In this document: one piece after another, positions 25,893-34,717 of the stretch
How the letters are laid out: each line of letters begins with the position of its first letter
Position numbering within the stretch: the first letter of the stretch is position 1
NCBI GenBank assembly: GCA_002348385.1
Contig: DEBD01000045.1
Coordinates: 27,540-91,539 of the forward strand
Direction: 5' to 3'
DNA length: 64,000 bases
DNA from: Gammaproteobacteria bacterium UBA2965
Lineage (GTDB): Bacteria; Pseudomonadota; Gammaproteobacteria; Pseudomonadales; Azotimanducaceae
Program-made: the position numbers and the translations under genes
Notes under the pieces: model-generated
The model's database searches: none
The model's input: the letters and a program-made list of their open reading frames with translations, nothing else
What the model was told of the DNA's origin: nothing

Positions 25893-27647
25893 ATGGGCAC
25901 CATCACTGTAGAGCGCGACCTCATGGTGCCCATGCGCGACGGGGTTTGCCTGGCCACAGACGTCTACAGGCCCGCCGATGAGGGGCAGCGTCCAGTGCTG
26001 GTGCACAGGATTCCGTACAACAAATCCATTGCCCACTACATTGGTAGCCAGATGCTCAATCCCATCGTCGGCGCCGAACGCGGCTATGTGGTGGTGGTGC
26101 AGGACTGCCGCGGATGTTATGCCTCGGAAGGCGTCATGACCCCCTACCGTCAGGAGGCGGGGGATGGGTTCGACACGGTTGAGTGGGCGGCGGAACAGGC
26201 TTGGAGCAACGGGCGCGTGGGCATATATGGATCCTCATACATGGGGATCACCTGTCTGCAAGCAGCATTGGCGGCTCCCCCACACCTTGAGGCAGCGGTG
26301 GCCTATCTGACAGGCACCAACCTCTATCAGGGGTGGGTATATAGCGGCGGCGCGCTGGAACTTGGTTTCAACATGGGCTACTCGCAAGGAAAGCTGCTTC
26401 AAGCCGTTGGCCGCCTCGGCTTGGACGAGTCCACCCAACAGCGCCTCATGCGCGAGTTCAGAGAATCCAACAGTGACCGCGCTGCGCTGTGTGAGTATCT
26501 TCCGCTGTCGGATGCCCCTGTTCTGCGAGAGCGCGAGGTCCTGCCCGATTGGCAAGACTATCTTGAGCATGATTGCTACGACGATTACTGGCATGAGACC
26601 GACGTGGTGGGGCGAGCCGCTGAGATCAACGCCCCCATCCTGCACATTGCCGGCTGGTACGACCAGTTCCTCAAGGGGCATCTCGATCTGAATCTCGCGC
26701 TGCAGGATCACCCGGTTGCGGGGTTGCGCGATGCGCATCGTTTCATAATTGGTCCCTGGGACCACAACTCCTACGAAGGCCACCGCCTGACCTGGGCCGG
26801 TGAGCGCAACTTCGGCGGCCAGGCTTTAAGCGGCGTGATGGGCCTTGGCGACACGATCCTGCAGTGGTTCGATCACTGGCTCAAAGATCGGGATACGCCG
26901 CTCATGAAGGAGCCGTCCGTGCGCTACTTCATGATGGGCGACACTAACGAGTGGATAAAGGCTAATCGCTGGCCGCCCCCAAACAAGCCGACCCGGTTTT
27001 TTCTGCACAGTGGCGGAACGGCCAACAGCCGCCTCGGAGATGGCATTCTCTCCCGCGATGAACCCGGCGATCAGCCTGCGGACACCTATTGTTACGACCC
27101 CGAGAACCCGGTACCCACTGTGGGAGGCAGAACCTTTTCGCTGGCTGCCGGAGAGAGTGGCGTGCAGGATCAGTCCGAGGTGGAGGAGCGCGAGGATGTG
27201 CTCGTGTACAGCTCCCAACCTTTGGAACGAGCATTGCAGATTGCCGGCAACGTTCGTGTGCGGCTGTGGATTGCCAGTGATGGTCCGGACACCGATTTCA
27301 CTGGCAAGCTGGTGGATGTTGAACCAGGTGGCTACTGCGCGGTGGTGGCAGATGGCATCATGCGTGCACGCTTCCGCGACTCCTTTGAGCAGCCAAGCTT
27401 TCTCGTGCCGGGGGAGCCCACGGAATTGGAGATCGATTTGTGGGACGTGGCGTACACGTTCAAGGCCGGTCATGCCATCCGGCTCGAGGTATCCAGCAGC
27501 AGCTTCCCCCGCTTCAGCCGTAACGCAAACGGGTTGGTTTCGCCGGAGCGGGCGCTACCTGAGGATCTGCGTGTGGCCCAACAGACGGTATTTCATGACG
27601 GCCAGCGGCCGTCGCATCTCGTGCTACCGGTAATCGACTCGGAGTGA
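25893..27647 (+). CDS. CocE/NonD-type X-Pro-dipeptidyl hydrolase family esterase
   Basis: The 584-residue alpha/beta hydrolase has the Ser nucleophile in GSSYMG (about residue 115), an Asp in AGWYDQF and a His in GPWDHNS. It has the family's C-terminal jelly-roll (PepX_C-like) domain with the VRLWIASDGPDTDF motif. The family cleaves esters (cocaine), glutaryl-7-aminocephalosporanic acid amides and Xaa-Pro peptides. An ester or amide natural product is the likely substrate. Start ATG at 25893 follows the SDR stop by one base. Confidence 0.85.
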   Translation: MGTITVERDLMVPMRDGVCLATDVYRPADEGQRPVLVHRIPYNKSIAHYIGSQMLNPIVGAERGYVVVVQDCRGCYASEGVMTPYRQEAGDGFDTVEWAAEQAWSNGRVGIYGSSYMGITCLQAALAAPPHLEAAVAYLTGTNLYQGWVYSGGALELGFNMGYSQGKLLQAVGRLGLDESTQQRLMREFRESNSDRAALCEYLPLSDAPVLREREVLPDWQDYLEHDCYDDYWHETDVVGRAAEINAPILHIAGWYDQFLKGHLDLNLALQDHPVAGLRDAHRFIIGPWDHNSYEGHRLTWAGERNFGGQALSGVMGLGDTILQWFDHWLKDRDTPLMKEPSVRYFMMGDTNEWIKANRWPPPNKPTRFFLHSGGTANSRLGDGILSRDEPGDQPADTYCYDPENPVPTVGGRTFSLAAGESGVQDQSEVEEREDVLVYSSQPLERALQIAGNVRVRLWIASDGPDTDFTGKLVDVEPGGYCAVVADGIMRARFRDSFEQPSFLVPGEPTELEIDLWDVAYTFKAGHAIRLEVSSSSFPRFSRNANGLVSPERALPEDLRVAQQTVFHDGQRPSHLVLPVIDSE

Positions 27648-27812
27648 AGGGTACGCTTGACCTGGGTGATTGGGTGTTCGCTGCGGGGTGTGTTGGCGCT
27701 GCAAATCGGCACCGGGTGGCGCTGCCAGGCAGCCGAGCTCGTTGCTCGTACGGGGAATCACTGGGGTGGCCCGTTGCTGCTGCCGCAGGGCGCCCAGGAC
27801 GGAAATGCCAGG

Positions 27813-29522
27813 TTACATCCGCTCCACAGTTTCAATCCCCAGCAACCCCAGCCCGCGCTTGAGTGTCCGTGCCGTGTGGTTGCACAGAGCCAGTCGGCTC
27901 GACCGCACCGGCTCGTCGGCGCTGAGCACCGGGCAGGCTTCGTAGAACTGGGTGAAGGTAGTGGCGAGTTCATAGAGGTAGGCGCACAGGTAGTGCGGGA
28001 ATCCTTCGGCCGCCACTTGTTCGAGCACTTCCGGAAGGCGCAATAGCGCAACGCCGAGCTTGTGTTCCTGAGGCTCCGTGGGCGATATCTCAGCGGCGAA
28101 GCTGTCAGCGTCGATGTCGCCGCGCCGGAACAGGCTGCGGATGCGACTGTAGGCGTACTGCAGGTAGGGGGCCGTATTGCCTTCGAAGGAGAGCATCTGG
28201 TCCCAGTCGAATACATAGTCGCTGGTACGGTTCTTGGACAGATCCGCGTACTTCACCGCGCCGATTCCCACCACTCGAGCGATTTCGCTTTGTTCGGCTT
28301 CGTCGAGGTCCGGGTTCTTTTCGGCCACCAGCTGCCGGGCGCGGGTTTCGGCTTCGTCGAGCAGTTCGGTCAGCCGCACCACGCCGCCTGCCCGGGTCTG
28401 AAACGGCTTGCCGTCGGCGCCTAACATGGCGCCGAACGGATGGTGCTCCAGCAGCATGCCCTCGGGTGCCAGTTCGGCCGCGCTGGCTACCGCGAAGATC
28501 TGCCGGAAATGCAGCCCCTGGCGAGCATCGGTGTAGTACAGCACGCGGTCGGCGTTGAGGGAGCTGGTTCGGTAGAGGATGGCGGCGAGATCCGTGGTGG
28601 CGTACAGATAGCCGCCGTCCGACTTGCGTACGATCACCGGCAGCGGGTCGCCTTGCTTGTTGGTGAACTGGTCGAGAAATACGCACAGAGCGCCGTCGGA
28701 TTCTTCGATGAGTCCCTGCTGCTCCAGCGTGGCCACTATGGTTGGCAGTGAGTCGTTGTAGCTGCTCTCGGGTGCCAGGTCGGTGCGCGAGAGCGCCACG
28801 CCCAGGCGTTGGTAGACCTCCTCGCAATGGGCCAGCGAGACGTCGATGAACCGTTGCCATTGGGCTTGCGCGTCCGGGTCTCCCGATTGCAGGCCAACCA
28901 CCGCGGCGCGGGCTCGCGCAGCGAACTCCGGCTGCGAGTCGAAGCGACCCTTGGCTGCACGGTAGAACACTTCTAGGTCGGCCAGCTCATTGGATTGGTC
29001 TGCGTCGCTCACGTCATGCAGGTGTGCGAGCAGCATGCCGAACTGGGTGCCCCAGTCGCCCACGTGATTCTGGCGGATCACGGTATGTCCCAGCGCCTCG
29101 AGCACCCGAGCCATGGCATCACCGATGATGGTGCTGCGCAGGTGGCCCACGTGCATTTCCTTGGCCAGGTTGGGGCTGGAGTAGTCCACTACCACCGTCT
29201 GGCGGTTGATGCCTGCGCTCAATGGGGCTTCCGCCGCCAGGGTCGTGGCGATGAAGCTTCCCTGCAGGGTGATGTTGAGAAAGCCGGGGCCGGCGATCTC
29301 CAGGGGTTCGGCCAGGTCGTCGACGGTCGCCGCGGCCACCACCTGAGCGGCCAGCTCGCGAGGGTTCATGCCAATCCGTTTGGCCGCTCCCATGATGCCG
29401 TTGGCCTGATAGTCGCCGAACTCAGGCCGGCTGGCAGGCTGTACGGCAGCGGGCGAATCCGCGCCGGATGCCTGAGATAGCGCGGCGCCGATCCGTTTGT
29501 TGAGTAAGGCTCGAACGTTCAC
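27813..29522 (-). CDS. argS: Arginyl-tRNA synthetase
   Basis: This enzyme charges tRNA-Arg. The class I signature is HVGHLRS near residue 125, followed by the ArgS blocks NHVGDWGTQFGML, GDPLPVIVRKSDGGYLYATTDLAA and FQTRAGGVVRLTELLDEA (in place of KMSKS), with the DALR anticodon domain at the end. I chose GTG at 29522 (protein starting VNVRALLNKRI) with GAGGG five or six bases upstream; a TTG at 29534 is the alternative. The gene follows the cold-shock-domain gene. Confidence 0.95.
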   Translation of the reverse strand: MNVRALLNKRIGAALSQASGADSPAAVQPASRPEFGDYQANGIMGAAKRIGMNPRELAAQVVAAATVDDLAEPLEIAGPGFLNITLQGSFIATTLAAEAPLSAGINRQTVVVDYSSPNLAKEMHVGHLRSTIIGDAMARVLEALGHTVIRQNHVGDWGTQFGMLLAHLHDVSDADQSNELADLEVFYRAAKGRFDSQPEFAARARAAVVGLQSGDPDAQAQWQRFIDVSLAHCEEVYQRLGVALSRTDLAPESSYNDSLPTIVATLEQQGLIEESDGALCVFLDQFTNKQGDPLPVIVRKSDGGYLYATTDLAAILYRTSSLNADRVLYYTDARQGLHFRQIFAVASAAELAPEGMLLEHHPFGAMLGADGKPFQTRAGGVVRLTELLDEAETRARQLVAEKNPDLDEAEQSEIARVVGIGAVKYADLSKNRTSDYVFDWDQMLSFEGNTAPYLQYAYSRIRSLFRRGDIDADSFAAEISPTEPQEHKLGVALLRLPEVLEQVAAEGFPHYLCAYLYELATTFTQFYEACPVLSADEPVRSSRLALCNHTARTLKRGLGLLGIETVERM

Positions 29523-29534
29523 GAGAGCCCTCAA

Positions 29535-30068
29535 TCAATCCTCGGTGGTGACGTCTTCCGCCTGGGCGCCTTTGTCGCGGGTGGCAACGACGAAGCTGAC
29601 AGCCTGGCCGTCGCGCAGCATGGGACGTCGCCGGTTGTCTCCTTCGCCCACCTGCCGGATGGAGCGCTGGTGTACGAAAATCTCGTCGCCGTTCTCTCGG
29701 ATGACGAAGCCGTAACCTTTGTTGCGGTTGAACCACTTTACCGTGCCCTGTTCGCGGGGGCCGCTGGGCGCGGGCTCGTCGGTGTCTTTGGCCTTATTGC
29801 CGCCCCTGCCGCGTGGCTCGCGGCGCGATTCGCCTTTGGGTTCGTTGCGTGATCGCCTGCGCGAGCGGCCGCCCCGTGACCGGTTCTGGCCGGGGGCTGC
29901 GGCCGGTGCTACGGCCAGGCGGTTGCTCAACAGCCCGTTGAGAAAGAGGGCAATGGTGGCTACCAGCAGCAGCGCGACATAGCTGTCGGGCCAAAGCCTG
30001 CTGGTGAGTTCGACTGTTACCGCCGCAAAGAAAAGGGCACTTGCGGCGGCGATCGCTACGGTTCGCAT
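29535..30068 (-). CDS. Membrane-anchored cold-shock-domain protein
   Basis: The N-terminus has two membrane helices (about residues 5-20 and 30-48). A long Arg/Lys/Gly/Pro-rich disordered linker follows (about 60-100), and the C-terminal 70 residues form a cold-shock domain with [15 protein letters not shown] (RNP-1) and [10 protein letters not shown] (RNP-2). The domain would bind single-stranded RNA or DNA close to the inner membrane. The basic linker may add nucleic acid affinity. The stop touches the argS start region, suggesting co-transcription. Confidence 0.85.
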   Translation of the reverse strand: MRTVAIAAASALFFAAVTVELTSRLWPDSYVALLLVATIALFLNGLLSNRLAVAPAAAPGQNRSRGGRSRRRSRNEPKGESRREPRGRGGNKAKDTDEPAPSGPREQGTVKWFNRNKGYGFVIRENGDEIFVHQRSIRQVGEGDNRRRPMLRDGQAVSFVVATRDKGAQAEDVTTED

Positions 30069-30137
30069 GGGTGATTTCCGATGAAAAAGCGGTGAATCAT
30101 ACCTAAGCTGGCGGACTTAAGTCAGCCACCTGTCTTA

Positions 30138-30725
30138 TTACAGGCGTCTGGCGCGTAGGATGATGACGGGAATATCCGGCAACGCAGCTGATATGCCCTG
30201 CCGGGGGCTGGTATCGGAACCGGCGATATCCTCGATCACTTCCCAGCCGTTGGTTACCTTGCCGAAAACCGTGTAACCCGGACTGCCGCGCTGCGCGTTG
30301 AGATGAAAGTTGTTCTTCAGGTTGATGAAAAACTGAGCTGCGGCTGAGTCTGGATCGTCGGTGCGGGCCATGGCCAGGTAGCCTGGGCGATTGAACAGAC
30401 CATTGGGTGACTCGTTAACGATCTGCTGGGGTGGCTCCCGGTAGCGCAGGTCCTTATCGAAGCCGCCGGTTTGAATCATGAAATTGGCGATGACGCGGTG
30501 AAAGATGAGGTTGTCGTAATAGCGTGCGTCCACCAGAGTCAGGATCTGGGCCACCGTGGCGGGTGAGCGCTTGGGATAGAGCTCCACGTCGAAGGTTCCG
30601 CGGTTGGTCTCAAAGCGTACTTGAGGCAGGGGCTGGTCGGCAGCGGCCCGCTTGGATTCCGCGGCAAGGGTTGCAGTGGCTGCCAACCACAGGAGGGCCG
30701 TTACGCAGGCGAGTAGTCGTTTCAT
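30138..30725 (-). CDS. Periplasmic cyclophilin-type peptidyl-prolyl isomerase
   Basis: A signal peptide (KRLLACVTALLWLAATATLAAES) precedes a cyclophilin domain with the characteristic FHRVIANFMIQTGGF and FFINLKNNFHLN motifs and YTVFGKV. It catalyses cis-trans proline isomerisation of exported proteins. 195 residues fit the PpiA type. The ATG overlaps the pdxJ stop as TAATG, so it is translated after pdxJ. Confidence 0.9.
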   Translation of the reverse strand: MKRLLACVTALLWLAATATLAAESKRAAADQPLPQVRFETNRGTFDVELYPKRSPATVAQILTLVDARYYDNLIFHRVIANFMIQTGGFDKDLRYREPPQQIVNESPNGLFNRPGYLAMARTDDPDSAAAQFFINLKNNFHLNAQRGSPGYTVFGKVTNGWEVIEDIAGSDTSPRQGISAALPDIPVIILRARRL

Positions 30726-31498
30726 TATTCGTCTCTGTGCAATGCTTGTAGATAGGCGGCCACGGTGCTGCTGAGGCCATGGTTCAGCGCATCGTTGATC
30801 AGCGCGTGGCCGATGGAAACTTCCAGCAGGCATTCGATCTGGTTGAACAGCTTGAGGTTCTCGGTGTCCAGATCGTGCCCGGCATTTACCCCCAGCCCGA
30901 TGCTGTTGGCAAACCGGGCTGCATCCCGGTAGCGCTCGAAGGAGCGCTGGCTTTGCGCATGCTCGAGACCGTGTTCCCACGCGGTGGCCGCGAAAGGGCC
31001 GGTGTAGAGCTCGATGCGGTCGGCACCGCAGGCTTTGGCGCGTTCGATCTGTGCTTCGTCGGGGTCCATGAACAGGCTCACGCGGGCGCCTACCGATTGA
31101 TAGTGGGCGATCCAGTCCATCAGTGCTGCGTTGTCGCCGGCCAGATTCCAGCCGTGGTCGGATGTGAGTTGTGAGTCTGAATCGGGCACTAAAGTCGCCT
31201 GGTGAGGCCTTCCGGCCTCGATGAGCGCGCTAAATCCGGGATAGCCGTTGTCTCGCGGGCCCGCCGCTGGGTTGCCTTCGATGTTGAACTCGATATGGGG
31301 GTAATTTTTCAGCAGCGCGGCCAGATCCGTTACGTCGTGGGGGCGGATGTGTCGCTGGTCGGGGCGCGGATGCACGGTGATGCCGGCTGCCCCCGCGGCG
31401 ATGACGGTTTTGGCCGCTTCCACCACGCTGGGTTGGTCGCCTTCACGGGAGTTGCGCAGCAGGGCGACCTTGTTCAGGTTGACGCTGAGTACGGTCAC
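30725..31498 (-). CDS. pdxJ: Pyridoxine 5'-phosphate synthase
   Basis: The enzyme condenses 1-deoxy-xylulose-5-phosphate with 3-amino-1-hydroxyacetone phosphate to make vitamin B6 phosphate. PdxJ motifs present are LSVNLNKVALLRNSR, GITVHPRPDQRHI, EFNIEGNP, DRIELYTGPFA and VNAGHDL. Length 257 is slightly above the usual 240. Start GTG at 31498, six bases past the SH3 protein stop. PdxJ uses phospho-derivatives connected with serC (45.1 kb), which also acts in B6 synthesis. Confidence 0.93.
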   Translation of the reverse strand: MTVLSVNLNKVALLRNSREGDQPSVVEAAKTVIAAGAAGITVHPRPDQRHIRPHDVTDLAALLKNYPHIEFNIEGNPAAGPRDNGYPGFSALIEAGRPHQATLVPDSDSQLTSDHGWNLAGDNAALMDWIAHYQSVGARVSLFMDPDEAQIERAKACGADRIELYTGPFAATAWEHGLEHAQSQRSFERYRDAARFANSIGLGVNAGHDLDTENLKLFNQIECLLEVSIGHALINDALNHGLSSTVAAYLQALHRDE

Positions 31499-31503
31499 TT
31501 AGG

Positions 31504-32163
31504 CTAGCTCCAGGCGCTGCGGCGCGGCCGTGCCTTGATGATGATGCCGAGCAGCAGGCCCAGCAGCACCAGCCCGGCGCCGATCAGCAACGAGTACTGC
31601 TGGGTGTTGGCTTCCAGTGCATCGCGCTCGTCCACCAGCGCCACTACTTCATGGCGCAGGCGCTGATTCAACTCGTTCAAGCGTACGTTGTTGGCGTGGG
31701 CATCGATGGCGCCGGAAGAGATGCGCTTGATCTCGGCAAGCTCGTCCTCCAGTTCCGACACGCGGCTGCGCAGCTGTGCGTTGTTTCGGTCTGCAGTGGA
31801 TTTTTCCGAGCCCATAGCGCTCAGGCTCTGCTCACGTTCACTCAGACGTTGACTCAGACGCTCAACCTCGCGCTCGGCGCTGGCCAGTCGGTGACCGGCC
31901 GTGGGCTGGCTCACAACATGCGCGGATTGCACCCAGCCTTCGGTGCCGCGAGCGGTGCGGATCTGGGTGTAACCGTTCGCGTCGTCGGCGGCCAGCACGT
32001 CGAGCCGGGTGCCGCTGGGCAGGTAGTTCAGGATCCGGTACGCGTTGGAGGGGCCGCTGCGCAGGGGTACGGCGAGCTCGTCGGATACGTATTCGGCGTG
32101 GGCGCTGGACGCGCCGAGCAGCAGGGCGGCGTATGCCAGGGCGCGAAGGTGCTTACTTTTCAA
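31504..32163 (-). CDS. TIGR04211-type SH3 domain protein (YgiM-like)
   Basis: A signal peptide (ALAYAALLLGASSAHAE) leads to a bacterial SH3 domain (VPLRSGPSNAYRILNYLPSGTRLDVL.., GTEGWVQS). A long coiled coil spans about residues 95-185, and a C-terminal membrane helix (LLIGAGLVLLGLLLGIII) ends in a basic tail. The protein is thus tethered with its coiled coil in the periplasm. Function unknown; the SH3 domain suggests peptidoglycan binding. It overlaps the yciB stop by 11 bases. Confidence 0.85.
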   Translation of the reverse strand: MKSKHLRALAYAALLLGASSAHAEYVSDELAVPLRSGPSNAYRILNYLPSGTRLDVLAADDANGYTQIRTARGTEGWVQSAHVVSQPTAGHRLASAEREVERLSQRLSEREQSLSAMGSEKSTADRNNAQLRSRVSELEDELAEIKRISSGAIDAHANNVRLNELNQRLRHEVVALVDERDALEANTQQYSLLIGAGLVLLGLLLGIIIKARPRRSAWS

Positions 32164-32713
32164 CTTCGAGTCCTTCCGTTTGCTCGCTGAGCAAGCCCTT
32201 CTTGGCCAGGTACAGCATGGTGATGAGAATATAAAGAAAGGTGAGGGCGAAGCCGCCGATGAGCTTGTAGCTCACCCAGAACTCGGTGGAAAAGTTGTAG
32301 GCCACCAGCAGATTCAACGCACCCGCTACGAAAAACCCCACCGCCCAGCCAAAATTGAGCTTGGTCCAGATCTCGTCCACCAGCGTGAGCTGTTTGTCGA
32401 ACAAGTGCTGGATGATGTTGCGCTTGCCGATGAAGTGGGAGGCCACCAGAGAGGCGCACAGGATCCAGTTGACGATGGTGGGCTTCCACTTGATGAACAG
32501 CTCGTTCTGAAACAGCAGGGTGAGGGCGCCGAACACGATGCTGGCCCAGAAGGTGATGCTGAGCTCGCGGCTGATGGGCTTGCTCATCAGCTTGTAGACG
32601 ACCACCTGCAGCGTGACGCCCGCCATGAGCGCCCCGGTGGCGTAATAGATGTCCGTGGTAAAGAACACCGCCACGAACAGGAGGATCGGTAGGAAATCCA
32701 GTAGCTGGTTCAT
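32153..32713 (-). CDS. yciB: YciB/IspZ inner-membrane intracellular septation protein
   Basis: The 186-residue protein has about five membrane helices and the family N-terminus DFLPILLFVAVFFTTDIYYAT. It also has the FGALTLLFQNELFIKWKPTIVNW and GKRNIIQHLF blocks. YciB interacts with cell-division and elongation proteins in E. coli. Head of the minus-strand operon that runs through the SH3 gene, pdxJ and the cyclophilin; divergent from yciO. Confidence 0.93.
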   Translation of the reverse strand: MNQLLDFLPILLFVAVFFTTDIYYATGALMAGVTLQVVVYKLMSKPISRELSITFWASIVFGALTLLFQNELFIKWKPTIVNWILCASLVASHFIGKRNIIQHLFDKQLTLVDEIWTKLNFGWAVGFFVAGALNLLVAYNFSTEFWVSYKLIGGFALTFLYILITMLYLAKKGLLSEQTEGLEVEK

Positions 32714-32847
32714 TTATCTATTTGTGCTGGCGATTCGGGTGGCGTCGTGGCTGTTGGCGCGCGGCCGGTGGTATGACCCGGCGTGGAATGATAAAAGAAT
32801 TCGCCCAACGAGTGTAACGGGCCCGTATACCCGCCCTTTAAAAACGA

Positions 32848-33459
32848 ATGGCGCAATTTTTCAGTGTCCACCCCTCGCACCCCCAGCAGCGGCTGATTCA
32901 CCAGGCAGCGGAGATCGTGCGTGGTGGCGGCATCGCCGTGTATCCCACCGACACCGCCTATGCGGTGGGGTGCCACATCGGCGACAAGCAGGCGCTGGAG
33001 CGTATTCGAGCCCTGCGCCGGCTGGACAAGAACCACCACTTCACCCTGACCTGCCGCGATCTGTCGGAAATATCGCTGTATGCGCGCGTGGACAACGCCA
33101 ACTACCGCATCCTCAAACAGTTCACCCCGGGGCCGTTCACCTTCATCCTGCCGGCCACCCGGGAGGTGCCACGGCGGCTGGTGCACCCGAGACGGAAGAC
33201 CATCGGTCTGCGCATTCCCGCCAATGCCGTTGCCCTGGCGCTGTTGGAGCAGCTGGGCGAGCCTATGATGACCACCACGATGCGGCTGCCGGGAGCGGAC
33301 TATCCGTTCGCCGATCCGGAAGAGATCCGCTCGGCCCTGGAGCACCTGGTGGACCTCATCATCGAGGCGGGCATGGGCGGTGTGGAACCCACCACCGTGG
33401 TGGACCTCACCCAGGCGGGGCCGGAAATTCGCCGACAGGGCATGGGCGAATTCGCCTGA
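32848..33459 (+). CDS. YciO/Sua5-family (YrdC-domain) protein
   Basis: The 203-residue YrdC-domain protein has GGIAVYPTDTAYAVGC, DKNHHFTLTCRDLSE and TPGPFTFILPAT, with the TMRLPG and TVVDLT ends of the family. YciO is a paralogue of TsaC/Sua5; TsaC makes threonylcarbamoyl-AMP for tRNA t6A37, while the exact YciO role is less certain. The position before trpS and scpAB is conserved in relatives. Confidence 0.88.
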   Translation: MAQFFSVHPSHPQQRLIHQAAEIVRGGGIAVYPTDTAYAVGCHIGDKQALERIRALRRLDKNHHFTLTCRDLSEISLYARVDNANYRILKQFTPGPFTFILPATREVPRRLVHPRRKTIGLRIPANAVALALLEQLGEPMMTTTMRLPGADYPFADPEEIRSALEHLVDLIIEAGMGGVEPTTVVDLTQAGPEIRRQGMGEFA

Positions 33460-33502
33460 ACGGTTCTATAATGAGCGCCGTCACCGCACCGCAGGGTCTC
33501 TT

Positions 33503-34717
33503 TTGAGTAGTAGCGAGTCGAGTCAACGCGTTCTTTCCGGAATGCGCCCGACGGGACGCCTACACCTAGGCCACTATCACGGCGTCATCAAGAACTGGGT
33601 TCAGCTGCAACACGAATACGATTGCTTCTTTTTCGTGGCGGACTGGCATGCGCTCACCAGCAGCTATGAAGATGCCCACGACGTGGAGCAGAACACCTTC
33701 GACATGGTGGTGGATTGGCTGGCCGCCGGCGTTAATCCCGGTGCGGCAACCCTGTTTGTGCAATCGCGGGTGCTGGAGCACGCCGAACTGCACCTGTTGC
33801 TTTCCATGATCACCCCGTTGAGCTGGTTGGAGCGTGTGCCCAGCTATAAAGACCAGCAGGTGAAGCTCAACGATAAAGACCTGGGCACCTACGGTTTTCT
33901 TGGTTATCCGCTGCTGCAGGCGGCCGACATCCTCATCTATCGGGCCGGCAACGTGCCGGTGGGGGCAGACCAGGTGGCCCATGTGGAGCTCACCCGCGAG
34001 ATTGCCCGCCGCTTCAACCATCTTTACGGGTGCGAGCCGGGCTTCGAGCAACAGGCCGAAGCGGCCATCGGCAAGATGGGCAAGAAGGCGGCGCGCATAT
34101 ACAAGGAGTTGCGCCGCGGCTACGTGGAACAGGGCGATGGCGAGGCCCTGGAGCGGGCCCAGGCGCTGCTTGCCGAGCAGGCCAACCTGTCCATCGGCGA
34201 CCGCGAGCGCCTGTTTGGTTACCTGGAGGGCGGGGGTCGGATCATCCTGCCGGAGCCCCAGGCGCTGTTGAACGAATACCCCACCCTGCCCGGACTGGAT
34301 GGCGAGAAGATGTCCAAGTCCTACCAGAACACCATCGCGCTGCGCGAGGACCCGGATGTGGTGGACGAAAAGATCCGCACCATGAAAACGGACCCGGCCC
34401 GGGCCCGCAGGAGCGATCCGGGAGATCCAGCAAATTGCCCCGTTTTCTCCCTGCACGAGATATACTCCGACAGCGACACCTGCAAATGGGTTGTTGAGGG
34501 TTGCAGCAGTGCAGGCATAGGCTGCGTTGACTGCAAAAAGCCCCTGATTGAAGCGGTGAACGTGGAGCAGGACATCATTCGCAAACGCGCGGAGGAGTTC
34601 GAAGACGACCCGGACGTTGTCCACTCCATCCTGCAGGAAGGGGCGGACAGAGCGCGCGATGCCGCGCGCGAAACCCTGGAAGACGTGCGCGCTGCCATAG
34701 GAATCGGTCATCGATGA
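33503..34717 (+). CDS. trpS: Tryptophanyl-tRNA synthetase (long form)
   Basis: Charges tRNA-Trp. HIGH equivalent HLGHYHG near residue 22 and KMSKS in GEKMSKSYQNT; also SGMRPTGRLHLGH at the start. A ~60-residue insertion between blocks (KKAARIYKELRRGY..) and a longer C-terminus give 404 residues instead of 334, the form seen in Pseudomonas. The TTG at 33503 is chosen: no in-frame ATG precedes the first conserved block, and AGGG lies upstream. It overlaps scpA by ATGA. Confidence 0.93.
   Translation: MSSSESSQRVLSGMRPTGRLHLGHYHGVIKNWVQLQHEYDCFFFVADWHALTSSYEDAHDVEQNTFDMVVDWLAAGVNPGAATLFVQSRVLEHAELHLLLSMITPLSWLERVPSYKDQQVKLNDKDLGTYGFLGYPLLQAADILIYRAGNVPVGADQVAHVELTREIARRFNHLYGCEPGFEQQAEAAIGKMGKKAARIYKELRRGYVEQGDGEALERAQALLAEQANLSIGDRERLFGYLEGGGRIILPEPQALLNEYPTLPGLDGEKMSKSYQNTIALREDPDVVDEKIRTMKTDPARARRSDPGDPANCPVFSLHEIYSDSDTCKWVVEGCSSAGIGCVDCKKPLIEAVNVEQDIIRKRAEEFEDDPDVVHSILQEGADRARDAARETLEDVRAAIGIGHR

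Noticed and set aside
27813..29522. Missing KMSKS in ArgS taken as a defect
   Set aside because: ArgS enzymes commonly lack a canonical KMSKS; the other blocks are intact.
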